From positions 1 to 16,357 of the forward strand of contig NZ_SMMD01000913.1 in the NCBI RefSeq assembly GCF_009711475.1: a stretch of DNA of 16,357 bases, in the 5' to 3' direction. The translations under genes were made by a program, and so were the position numbers. How positions within the stretch are numbered: position 1 is the stretch's first letter; every line of letters begins with the position of its first letter. A model generated the notes under the pieces. It was not told the origin of the DNA and searched no databases. It saw only the letters and a program-made list of their open reading frames with translations. Origin of the DNA: Fulvivirga aurantia. GTDB lineage: Bacteria > Bacteroidota > Bacteroidia > Cytophagales > Cyclobacteriaceae. Below, piece by piece: positions 1-7,174 of this stretch.

Positions 1-181
1 CGCTCGAGAGATGTAGTCATCTAGAATATGAATTGTCCACCTCTTGTACTAGTTCAATATACTGGCTTACTTCAAAATCCGTAATATCTGAGGGTTACTT
101 GCTTATTGAGTCTTTAAACTCTGGTAAAGGAATTTCTTTATCTGAGTGAGAAATGAAAGTATGCACTATAGCCTTGTTGTA
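1..181 (-). other. Gene-poor left edge; open frame continues past the stop of the secreted-protein gene
   Basis: No complete gene is supported here. On the minus strand, in the same frame as the preceding gene, the sequence after its TAA stop stays open for 28 codons to a second TAA at 97-95. It is then open for another 25 codons to a TGA at 19-17. The translated stretches have a mixed, protein-like composition (for example DFEVSQYIELVQEVDNSYSR) rather than low-complexity filler. This could be a decayed gene or 3' extension, or chance. An ATG at 20-18 on the minus strand could begin the next gene, but only six codons are visible. Confidence 0.25.
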
Positions 182-1372
182 TTATTTTGAAAGTTGAGCG
201 AATATTCCGAATGAAATTAGTTCGTCAGTTTGGTAATTGACTTCTGTGGCGCCATTTCTGTAGGTAATTAATGCTTGAAAACCTTTTCCCTCAACTTCAT
301 AACCAAAAGAAATTCGGTAATTAAACTTAAATTCTTCTTCTGGATTTACCGAGTCATTAAGGTCATAAAAACCCATGGCATCTGCTACAATTGTAAAAGA
401 GTCAAAAACTGGTATCACATAATATATTTTGCCAAATACTTGCCCTGATGTCTCATTTGATTCAATATCATCAGGTCTTTCATTGTCTTGTTCACTATAT
501 ATTTTCAAGCCGGCAGTGACTACAGGTTTTAGCCTTAATCTATTGCTCCCACCAGTAAGATCCACAAGATTTTGAAATATTAATCGATACTCTAGATTTG
601 CTGAAATACGCCAGTAGTCAAAATCCTGGTTGCCTTCAATTCCTGTTTCAATTACCGTTTCTGACTTGTTTGAAGTGCTGGTAAGACGATAGCTAAGAGG
701 GAATATTTTAACAATATTGAGTGAATCGTTTTTGTTAGTTGAAAGCACTCCTTCTGTTGTGAAATATGCCTTATTACCATTAATAAAGTTGTATGCTTTG
801 CGGTAGGCAAAATCGATCATAAAATTATATTCATTATCATCAGATTCGCTTTTGGGTATTACCCCAAACTCCATTCGATTTTTCATAAAGGCATAGTCAC
901 CACCTGAAGCTTCAATATAGTTTTGACGCTGTTCTTCTGAAAAAAGAAGATTACCTTCTGAAGAGGTAGCAATTTCTTCCTGTGTATATGTAAGAACTGT
1001 TTCATCTTCCAGTTCTATTTCTAGATCTTTAGAAAAAATAAGCACTGAACTGCCCAGTCCAGTCTGAAGCTCCCGAAGCTGGTCTGTAGTCAGGTTAGTC
1101 AACCTTAGTTTAATAGAAGTTCTTGAGTGACTAACTTTCTTGTCTCCATCCGGAAGGCTCGCTACTAAATCTTCATTACCATTTCTAATTTTAAAGGATA
1201 CACCATCATTTATGCTGGCAATTTTAGATTCTAGTTTTTCCGGTATTATTGAAATAATAATAGATGCGTCTCCAACAGTGTTTACATCAGTGCTATATAC
1301 CAACGCTGGCTTAGTCTGTGCAAAAGATTCATTTAGCGCTACTAAACAAAGTAAAAAAAATAATTTTCTCAT
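182..1372 (-). CDS. Secreted protein of unknown function with probable C-terminal outer-membrane beta-barrel
   Basis: A 396-residue protein that starts with a clear signal peptide (MRKLFFLLCLVALNESFAQ, likely cut near residue 18-19), so it is exported to the periplasm or outer membrane. Residues about 20-135 form a soluble, beta-rich N-terminal part. Residues about 165-396 show alternating hydrophobic/polar strands with aromatic residues and acidic loops, ending in a terminal strand (SFGIFAQLSK), as expected of an outer-membrane barrel. I recognise no named family. It is the last gene of a four-gene operon, and its ATG overlaps the stop of the 86-residue gene by 4 nt (ATGA), which implies translational coupling. 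The barrel call is inference from strand pattern; a purely periplasmic beta protein is possible. Confidence 0.75.
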   Translation of the reverse strand: MRKLFFLLCLVALNESFAQTKPALVYSTDVNTVGDASIIISIIPEKLESKIASINDGVSFKIRNGNEDLVASLPDGDKKVSHSRTSIKLRLTNLTTDQLRELQTGLGSSVLIFSKDLEIELEDETVLTYTQEEIATSSEGNLLFSEEQRQNYIEASGGDYAFMKNRMEFGVIPKSESDDNEYNFMIDFAYRKAYNFINGNKAYFTTEGVLSTNKNDSLNIVKIFPLSYRLTSTSNKSETVIETGIEGNQDFDYWRISANLEYRLIFQNLVDLTGGSNRLRLKPVVTAGLKIYSEQDNERPDDIESNETSGQVFGKIYYVIPVFDSFTIVADAMGFYDLNDSVNPEEEFKFNYRISFGYEVEGKGFQALITYRNGATEVNYQTDELISFGIFAQLSK

Positions 1373-1629
1373 AACTCGAAGTGTTCATTATATAAATAAT
1401 CTATGGTGTCTTTAAATGTTTCCCACTGCTCGATTACATTGTCATTAAGCAGTACATCATAGTTCTTTTGGTTTAGCAACTCTTTAATTTTTGTGACAAA
1501 TATTGACATCGAAAAATCATGAAAATGATCGAATGTGAAGTCTTCAAAATCACCGTCAAAGCCTGCAACTGTTTCTAGTGCAGGCTTAACAATTTCTTTT
1601 TTTAGTTCGGTCCTTGATAATAAAGCCAT
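1369..1629 (-). CDS. Small acidic protein, possibly acyl-carrier-protein-like
   Basis: An 86-residue cytoplasmic protein with no signal peptide or membrane segment, rich in Asp, Glu and Phe. Its layout resembles an acyl carrier protein: a first helix (about residues 8-21), an acidic loop (24-38), an FSM sequence at 39-41 where carrier proteins have DSL/DSM, a long helix (43-53), and a C-terminal TFKDTIDYLYNE comparable to the TVQDAIDYI ending of carrier proteins. If correct, Ser40 would be the phosphopantetheine site, but the usual Asp before it is replaced by Phe, so modification is uncertain. It lies 5 nt after the membrane-protein gene and overlaps the secreted-protein gene by 4 nt. The fold assignment is inference from pattern only, and I do not claim a function. 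Confidence 0.65.
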   Translation of the reverse strand: MALLSRTELKKEIVKPALETVAGFDGDFEDFTFDHFHDFSMSIFVTKIKELLNQKNYDVLLNDNVIEQWETFKDTIDYLYNEHFEL

Positions 1630-1634
1630 AGTTT

Positions 1635-2735
1635 TTATTTCTTTTCATTAGTTTTCTCACTCAGTGTACCTCTCAGTTTCATAAACTTATTGAGCAGGTC
1701 AAACCAAAAGGGTGCTCCTAAAGAAATGGCCAGCGCTGTGACAGCGTAGCCAAAAAAGTTAGTTACAAACATTTTTAGAAGATACTTAAGCTTGTCAAGG
1801 AAGCTGTAATTAGCATATCTGACTTTTCCTTTCCGTTTGATCTCCTTGGCAGGCAGAATGCTCGCATTAATGTATAAAGGCACAGTAGACTTGCCATTTT
1901 TTGTGAGTGTTAACGAGTCTGGTAACCAACTACCACCTCCCAGAATGTTCTGAGTTTTCTCGATTTCAACATCAAGAGTTTTCTTTATTTCCAGAAGACT
2001 ATCAATGCGATCATTATAGGCTTCCTGACTCAATGAGTCTTGAAAAGTTGTGGATGTACTAATTGTAATAGGGTTATTATTAATATAGGTGCTGGCCAAC
2101 TCTACCATCTGAGCTCGCGCCTCTTTGTCATTTGATAATTGCTCAACAATCTTGAAAGTATCCACATTAAAAAGTGTGGCAATGACAAGCCCTATTATGA
2201 AAAGCATAATTTGGAGATTTCTTTTGTACCACTCGGTAGCTTGCTTCATGGTATTATTATACCATCTCTCTAACTCAGATTTAAACTTGTCTATATCGTG
2301 ATTGGCATCTTCAAATAAGCTTTCAACATATTTTTGGGTAGATGAGTCCATGCCCAAATTTTTGATGCCGGTTTTAATGATATTGGTTGTTTCATCTCCT
2401 TCTCCACGTTCTTTAATTAAAAAAACTAGTGTTTTTGAAAAGGTATCATCTTTGATGGCTGACGGCTTACTGAAAAATTTATTAGGAGACATAAATTTTA
2501 CTTCAGGGTGGTTGTAGAATGAATCAATGAGAGCACCCTTTCTACTTTTGCCAAAGGATTTCAGCGTGGTAACTTCACTGTCCATGAGCATTCTCTTTAT
2601 AGCACTGTGAAGGTTTCTGGCTCTTAATCCGAGATTTGTGGCAATGATTTCAGCAACAAGAGTGCCTAGTAAGCTATAAAGTAAATAGACAAAGGTAATT
2701 CCGATTACGATATCTAAAACCACACTCCCAGTCAT
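1635..2735 (-). CDS. Membrane protein of unknown function with three predicted transmembrane helices
   Basis: A 366-residue protein. Hydrophobic segments lie at about 7-30 (starting almost at the N-terminus), 174-190 and 324-345. Between helices 1 and 2 is a mostly charged soluble region of about 140 residues containing GLRARNL at 36-42. Between helices 2 and 3 is a second soluble region of about 130 residues with Ser/Thr-rich and coiled-coil-like stretches (241-264). The C-terminal motif GAPFWFDLLNKFMKLRG follows or ends the last helix. I recall similar uncharacterised proteins in other bacteria but cannot name the family or a function. It follows the endolysin-like gene by 2 nt and precedes the small acidic gene by 5 nt, so all are probably one transcript. 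A membrane partner for the hydrolase is an inference from context. Confidence 0.72.
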   Translation of the reverse strand: MTGSVVLDIVIGITFVYLLYSLLGTLVAEIIATNLGLRARNLHSAIKRMLMDSEVTTLKSFGKSRKGALIDSFYNHPEVKFMSPNKFFSKPSAIKDDTFSKTLVFLIKERGEGDETTNIIKTGIKNLGMDSSTQKYVESLFEDANHDIDKFKSELERWYNNTMKQATEWYKRNLQIMLFIIGLVIATLFNVDTFKIVEQLSNDKEARAQMVELASTYINNNPITISTSTTFQDSLSQEAYNDRIDSLLEIKKTLDVEIEKTQNILGGGSWLPDSLTLTKNGKSTVPLYINASILPAKEIKRKGKVRYANYSFLDKLKYLLKMFVTNFFGYAVTALAISLGAPFWFDLLNKFMKLRGTLSEKTNEKK

Positions 2736-2737
2736 CT

Positions 2738-3409
2738 CTATTCGTTTAAAATGTTAAATAGATAGTCTTTGGTTTTGGCTCCGTAGACACCATCAATTTT
2801 TAGAAATCCACTGGCAGACTGTAGTTCTTTTAGGGCAGAAAAAGTCTTATTGCCAAAATCACCGTCTGATGTGCCGCAATTAAAGCCAGCCATTTTAAGA
2901 GCGTCTTGCAAAGCTTTTACCTGATCACCTGTGTCACCCTTTTGTAGATCGGGCTCGGGTAGTGATACAATAGTTGAGGGTTGCAGTCTTCTAAAACCTA
3001 AGACTGTATCGGTCGGATAGGCTGAAATTGACACCTGGTTGCCTTGATTGCCTCCCAGGCAATAGACACGATCACCACTTTTTGAATAACCAAAGAAAAA
3101 TCCAACGTGACCCTTCCATGAGTGAATACTCTCTCTCCAGAATATCACCACATCTCCGGGTTCTGGATTTGTGTCAGTATTTTGTCCGATAAGAAGCCAG
3201 GAACGGGCGTTTGCCTTGTTGGTGCCTTTAAGGTTAGATTTTTTAGCTACCCAGTTTACAAATATGCTACACCAGGGTGTTTCATCATCATTTACCCAAT
3301 TAAAACCACTCTCATGGGCGTAGTTTACAATGGTTTGGTTGTGCGCGTCAGGTCCAGATATCTCTTTCTGGCCGAGTTCAGCAACAGCTGTACTTATGAT
3401 AGAGTCCAT
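2738..3409 (-). CDS. Endolysin-like NlpC/P60/CHAP-type (TIGR02594-like) amidase with peptidoglycan-binding domain
   Basis: A 223-residue predicted cell-wall hydrolase. Residues 1-143 match the TIGR02594-like cysteine peptidase/amidase layout, with a probable triad Cys47 (TPWCSIFVNW), His101 (KGHVGFFFG) and Asn121 (GGNQGNQV). Residues about 154-222 form a PG_binding_1 domain (QKGDTGDQVKALQ, then DGDFGNKT and DGVYGAKT). Enzymes of this kind cleave peptide bonds in murein. There is no signal peptide, as in many phage endolysins, so the protein would need help to reach the wall or would act on lysis. It is first in a four-gene operon with a membrane protein 2 nt downstream. No phage structural genes are visible, so a domesticated lysis or murein-remodelling role is only inferred. 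Confidence 0.85.
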   Translation of the reverse strand: MDSIISTAVAELGQKEISGPDAHNQTIVNYAHESGFNWVNDDETPWCSIFVNWVAKKSNLKGTNKANARSWLLIGQNTDTNPEPGDVVIFWRESIHSWKGHVGFFFGYSKSGDRVYCLGGNQGNQVSISAYPTDTVLGFRRLQPSTIVSLPEPDLQKGDTGDQVKALQDALKMAGFNCGTSDGDFGNKTFSALKELQSASGFLKIDGVYGAKTKDYLFNILNE

Positions 3410-3524
3410 GGGTTAACATTTTGTAGTTCCCAGCCCTACTGACCAACATTTCAATATAGTGTACTAATTATTACTTATGAGATGGTAATGTTGATAAAAG
3501 GTACACATGAAAGAAAAAAGCGCC

Positions 3525-4031
3525 TTATGCGTAGTGATACCTATAACCGGTCATCACGCGGCTTTTGCAAGACTCGTAGCTTGCGGGTGCTTTACTTAAG
3601 TTTATTTCAAGATGCTCTTCGCCTAAAGCTCGCTTGATCGCGTAGATCATTGAGTTATCGATATAAGGCTTGATTAGAAATGCTCTGGCGTCTACAGATT
3701 TAGCATCGTTTATTATTTTGAGATCAAGTTGGTCGTGCAATAATATAAGAAGCACATTCTTAAGGCTTTCTTCTTTACGGCATTGAGAAGCGAGCTCGAT
3801 ACCATCGAGCCCACTAATTTCAACCTGACTTATAATTAAATGTGGTTTGATATATTTAGCCGTATGCAGGCCTTGAAGCCCATCATCAGCATAGGTGATT
3901 TCGAAATCAAAACGAGACAAAATATTGTGAATCTCCCTTCTTGAATTATTATCTCTGTGTACAATTAATATTCTAGTCCGCTCCATACCATAAACAATTA
4001 AATGACTGATTTCTTTTTCGAAATTTACCAT
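3525..4031 (-). CDS. Receiver-only response-regulator-like protein lacking the phosphoacceptor Asp
   Basis: A 168-residue single-domain protein with a CheY-like receiver fold at about residues 19-137. The pattern of a response regulator is clear (ILIVHRDN, a long helix, YADDGLQGL, PHLIISQVEISGLDGIEL, FLIKPY). However, the DD pair at the first strand is HR, the phosphorylated Asp is Gln (ISQV where receivers have LLDV), and the switch Thr/Ser position is Leu or His (ILLHD). Only the KP pair is retained. It therefore probably cannot be phosphorylated in the usual way and may act as a phosphorylation-independent pseudo-receiver. An internal Met16 (3986) begins right before the domain and may be the true start. 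It lies downstream of the NarL-type gene on the same strand, with a 171-nt gap. Confidence 0.78.
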   Translation of the reverse strand: MVNFEKEISHLIVYGMERTRILIVHRDNNSRREIHNILSRFDFEITYADDGLQGLHTAKYIKPHLIISQVEISGLDGIELASQCRKEESLKNVLLILLHDQLDLKIINDAKSVDARAFLIKPYIDNSMIYAIKRALGEEHLEINLSKAPASYESCKSRVMTGYRYHYA

Positions 4032-4202
4032 TAGATATAGAGCGGAATTTTCGATTGCCCGCCTGTCATTCTTATGATATGAGATAAGCAGCTGATATAC
4101 AGCAATTTAAAAGATGCCTGATTGTTAAGAAATGGGGGGATTTTGCTTATACTATTAGGTAAATTTACCTAACGTCTCCTTGTGTAAGTTTTGAGCAGGT
4201 TT
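4032..4202. other. Intergenic region between the two response-regulator genes
   Basis: A 171-nt gap between two minus-strand genes. It holds one clear structure, the perfect 18-bp palindrome described separately at 4155-4172. The remainder is AT-rich apart from a short GC-richer stretch near 4062 (TTGCCCGCCTGTC). I see no small gene in it and no convincing terminator with a T-tract after the NarL-type gene. Confidence 0.5.
4155..4172. promoter_or_regulatory. Perfect 18-bp palindrome, candidate operator
   Basis: TTAGGTAAATTTACCTAA is identical to its own reverse complement over all 18 bases. It lies about 30 nt downstream of the NarL-type regulator stop and about 123 nt upstream of the receiver-only gene. 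No T-tract follows on either strand, so an operator for a dimeric DNA-binding protein fits better than a terminator. The adjacent NarL-type regulator is an obvious candidate binder, but this is inference. Confidence 0.4.
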
Positions 4203-4859
4203 TTAATTAATCAGACCGCTCTCGTAGGCATATTTTACTAAGCCAACGGTATTTCTGACACTCAGCTTGTCCATCATCCTGGCACGATGGTTATGTATGG
4301 TTTTTTCAGAAAGCGACAGTTTTTCGCTTATCTCCTTCATAGTAAGCTCCCGACATATCAATAGTAGAATTTCGCGCTCTCTATCTGAGAGAGAAATTTG
4401 ATGATCAAACATGGGTCGGCCTTGTGCTTTTTTTCTAGCAATGGCTCCTTTGCGAAGGGCCTCGACCACCAGCTCATTTTGATAAAAATCATTCTTAATT
4501 ACCGCAAAAATCGCTTCCTCTACTTCTTCGGGTTGTGCATTTTTTAAGAGGAAAGCATGAGCACCAAGCTCCATTAAATAAAAGATATGCTGATGACTGT
4601 CGTGCATAGATAGCACTATGATTTTTACTTGCGGATATCGCCCTATTACCTTTTCGGTGGCTTCTATGCCGTCCATAATGGGCATGTCAAGGTCCATGAG
4701 AATCACATCGGGAACTTCTTCTTTTACAAGGTCCAGGAGTTCCTTTCCATTGCCGGCTTCTTTCACCTCTTCTACCTGATCAAATGTCTTTACCAAACGA
4801 CTTACTCCTTTTCTAAAAAGAGTCTGATCATCCGCAATGTAAACCTTTATTTTCTCCAT
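4203..4859 (-). CDS. NarL/FixJ-family two-component response regulator
   Basis: A 218-residue DNA-binding response regulator. The receiver domain (about 3-120) has the acidic pair Asp10-Asp11, phosphoacceptor Asp56 (VILMDLDMP), switch Ser84 and Lys106, so it should be phosphorylated normally. A LuxR-type helix-turn-helix occupies about 152-216 (LSDREREILLLICRELTMKEI, then SEKTIHNHRARMMDKL). On phosphorylation such proteins dimerise and control transcription. No histidine kinase is encoded in the window, so the partner is unknown. The gene is divergent from oxyR, separated by 189 nt. The downstream pseudo-receiver gene may be functionally linked. Length and domain order are standard for the family. 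Confidence 0.93.
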   Translation of the reverse strand: MEKIKVYIADDQTLFRKGVSRLVKTFDQVEEVKEAGNGKELLDLVKEEVPDVILMDLDMPIMDGIEATEKVIGRYPQVKIIVLSMHDSHQHIFYLMELGAHAFLLKNAQPEEVEEAIFAVIKNDFYQNELVVEALRKGAIARKKAQGRPMFDHQISLSDREREILLLICRELTMKEISEKLSLSEKTIHNHRARMMDKLSVRNTVGLVKYAYESGLIN

Positions 4860-5002
4860 GAAGTAAACCTGTATTCACCGTATATTACGCGCTTACGGCC
4901 TAATATCCAAAAATTAATAATTGGGTATTTACAATGAGTTAAAATTACAGCCCAAACAACTATCAAACACATTAGAAAATGGATGATTGTGATAAATGTT
5001 CG

Positions 5003-5017
5003 ATAGATTTTATCAAT
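5003..5017 (+). promoter_or_regulatory. Candidate OxyR binding half-site upstream of oxyR
   Basis: ATAGATTTTATCAAT matches 9 of the 10 specified bases of the E. coli OxyR half-site ATAGnTnnnAnCTAT and also fits the general LysR T-n11-A rule. It sits 32 nt before the oxyR start codon. A weaker second copy (6 of 10) follows at about 5024-5038. An overlapping inverted repeat pairs TGATAAA at 4990-4996 with TTTATCA at 5009-5015. Autoregulation of oxyR is the inferred role; in AT-rich DNA part of this match can be chance. Confidence 0.35.
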
Positions 5018-5048
5018 TATTTTTTAGATTAGTTATAAATTTTAAAGG

Positions 5049-5981
5049 ATGACTCTGATTCAGTTTGATTATATCATAGCGGTAGACAATTACCGCCATT
5101 TTGGTAGGGCTGCAGCTGCGTGTTTTGTAACGCAACCAACCCTTAGTATGCAAATACATAAGCTGGAAGATCAGCTGGGGGTTTTAATTTTTGATCGAAG
5201 TAAACAACCTGTAGTGCCTACTGACATTGGCAAAAGAATAATTGCTCAGGCACGCTTGGTGGTAAATGAATCAAAGAAGGTAAAAGAGCTGGTTGAAGAT
5301 GAAAAAGGAGAGGTGGCCGGTGAGCTTAATATTGGTATTATACCAACATTGTCGCCTTACCTTTTGCCGCTATTTATCAATGCTTTCACACAAAAATATC
5401 CTCATGTAAATATTAAGGTGGAAGAACTAATAACCGAACAGGTTATCCATAAACTTAAAAATGAGCTACTTGATATCGGCCTGATCGTAACACCTTATGA
5501 TGATCCCGGGCTCATTACAAAACCATTGTTTTATGAAGAGTTTTATGGCTATGTGTCAGAATCAAGTGATTTGTACAATGAAGACAAACTGACTTCTGAT
5601 GGTATTCCTACTGATGAAATCTGGCTGCTCAATGAAGGTCATTGTTTTAGGGATCAGGTGCTCAATGTTTGTCAATCTTACAAAGAAAGAGACAGCCAGT
5701 TTAAGTACGAAAGTGGGTCTCTTGAAGCTTTGAGGAGAATTGTAGATAAACATGGTGGGATGACTTTACTACCTGCACTGGCCACTTTAGATTTTGAAGA
5801 GAAGGCAAAAAGAAAATTAAAATCCTTTGATGAGCCTAAACCCGTGAGAGAAGTAAGCCTGGTGATGCACCGAAGCTATTTAAAAAGAAAGCTGGTAAAA
5901 GCGTTGCACGGGGAAATTTTAGAAGCCATTCCAGACAATGTAAAAATTGAAAAGCATGGTGAAGTAATTAAATGGAAATAG
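5049..5981 (+). CDS. oxyR: OxyR, LysR-family hydrogen peroxide-sensing transcription activator
   Basis: A 310-residue LysR-type regulator. The N-terminal winged helix-turn-helix (about 1-60) contains the typical HFGRAAAACFVTQPTLSMQI recognition region. The C-terminal effector domain (about 92-300) carries the OxyR signature EGHCFRDQVLNVC, which places cysteines at 199 and 208, the same numbers and eight-residue spacing as the peroxide-reactive pair of E. coli OxyR. The GMTLLPALA segment is also conserved. Oxidation to a disulfide is known in the family to switch on catalase, peroxiredoxin and related genes. It is divergent from the NarL-type gene, and a trans-sulfuration enzyme gene starts 59 nt downstream. 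The conserved cysteines make the OxyR call strong. Confidence 0.93.
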   Translation: MTLIQFDYIIAVDNYRHFGRAAAACFVTQPTLSMQIHKLEDQLGVLIFDRSKQPVVPTDIGKRIIAQARLVVNESKKVKELVEDEKGEVAGELNIGIIPTLSPYLLPLFINAFTQKYPHVNIKVEELITEQVIHKLKNELLDIGLIVTPYDDPGLITKPLFYEEFYGYVSESSDLYNEDKLTSDGIPTDEIWLLNEGHCFRDQVLNVCQSYKERDSQFKYESGSLEALRRIVDKHGGMTLLPALATLDFEEKAKRKLKSFDEPKPVREVSLVMHRSYLKRKLVKALHGEILEAIPDNVKIEKHGEVIKWK

Positions 5982-6040
5982 TCTAGCCATTATTATCACC
6001 ACCTGAATTAGTTTTACTAAAGAGATAAGAAATCTAAAAA

Positions 6041-7174
6041 ATGAAACATAACAAGTCAACACAGTGCGTGCATGTAGGTACGATTTATGATGAGAAAACA
6101 AGAGGCACAATTACCCCGATATATACCTCTAGTGCCTTTGATTACCTCAACGTAGAATACCACGCTTACCCAAGATATTTTAATACCCCAAACCAGAAAG
6201 TGGTTTCAGAAAAGATAGCGGCTTTAGAGAATGGTGAAGAAGGTATGATCTTCAGTTCTGGAATGGCAGCTATTACCACAGTTTTCTTTTCCTTGCTGAA
6301 GAAAGATGATCATGCAGTTTTTCAAAGTGATTTGTACGGAGGTACGCATCATGCCATAGCCAATGAGATGGAGCGATATGGTATCAGCTACGATTTCGTG
6401 GATTCGCTGGAAACAGAAGATTTTATTTCAGTGATTAAAGACAATACTAAACTGCTTTACATCGAGACACCATCTAACCCACTGATGAAGTTAATCGATA
6501 TTGAAGCTATTGCTAAAGCAGCCAAAGCAAAGGGCGTTATCACGGTTATTGACAATACTTTTGCCAGCCCTATAAACCAGAATCCTATCGATTTGGGCAT
6601 AGACATAGTGGTACATAGTGGCACCAAATATCTGGGAGGGCATAGCGATCTGTGCTGTGGGGCAGTGGTTTCTTCAACTGAAATTATGAAACAAGTATGG
6701 GGATCTGCCATTCACTTTGGTGGAAGCTTAAACGCTCAGATTTGCTCACTTTTGGAGAGAAGCTTAAAAACTCTGGCACTACGAGTAAATCAGCAAAACG
6801 CCAATGCTCAAGCCATCGCTTCTTTTTTAACCAAGCATGAAAAAGTAGACGCAGTTTACTACCCAGGTTTAACGAGCCACCCGCAGTATGAGCTGGCCAA
6901 AAAACAAATGCATGGCTTTGGAGGAATGCTATCTTTCGAGGTACAGGGTGATCCTGATGCTTTCGTGCAGAAGCTACAATTAATTCCAAGTGCAATGAGT
7001 CTGGGCGGTGTAGAGTCTACGATTACCTCTCCCAAGCAAACTTCTCACAGTAAGGTAAGTCCTGAAGGAAGGGCCAAGGCAGGTATAAAAGACAATTTAC
7101 TAAGGCTTTCTGTAGGAATCGAAGATGCTAACGACCTCATTGCAGATTTAGATCAGGCACTGAATAGTCAGTGA
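6041..7174 (+). CDS. PLP-dependent trans-sulfuration enzyme (cystathionine gamma-synthase/lyase family)
   Basis: A 377-residue enzyme of the Cys/Met metabolism PLP-dependent family, full length. Visible active-site elements are YPRY at 43-46, SSGMAA at 72-77 (phosphate loop), Tyr99 in DLYGG, Asp171 (VIDNTFASP) that pairs with the pyridine nitrogen, the Schiff-base Lys196 in HSGTKYLGGHSD, and Arg355 (LLRLSVGIED) for the substrate carboxylate. SLGGVES at 320-326 is the usual late motif. The family includes cystathionine gamma-synthase, cystathionine lyases and methionine gamma-lyase. The sequence does not let me decide between these activities, so metB is possible but not claimed. It lies 59 nt after oxyR and overlaps the next gene by 1 nt (TGATG), which indicates coupling. 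Confidence 0.9.
   Translation: MKHNKSTQCVHVGTIYDEKTRGTITPIYTSSAFDYLNVEYHAYPRYFNTPNQKVVSEKIAALENGEEGMIFSSGMAAITTVFFSLLKKDDHAVFQSDLYGGTHHAIANEMERYGISYDFVDSLETEDFISVIKDNTKLLYIETPSNPLMKLIDIEAIAKAAKAKGVITVIDNTFASPINQNPIDLGIDIVVHSGTKYLGGHSDLCCGAVVSSTEIMKQVWGSAIHFGGSLNAQICSLLERSLKTLALRVNQQNANAQAIASFLTKHEKVDAVYYPGLTSHPQYELAKKQMHGFGGMLSFEVQGDPDAFVQKLQLIPSAMSLGGVESTITSPKQTSHSKVSPEGRAKAGIKDNLLRLSVGIEDANDLIADLDQALNSQ

Noticed and set aside
2738..3409. Prophage remnant, suggested by the endolysin-like gene
   Set aside because: No integrase, capsid, tail, portal or attachment-site sequence is visible in the window, and the downstream genes are not recognisable phage genes.
6008..6020. TTAGTTTTACTAA, a small inverted repeat before the trans-sulfuration enzyme gene
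   Set aside because: Five-base AT-rich arms can easily occur by chance; no supporting second copy seen.
7171..7173. GTG start one codon before the ATG of the fructosamine kinase gene
   Set aside because: The ATG at 7174 forms the common TGATG stop-start overlap with the upstream gene and gives a normal family N-terminus.
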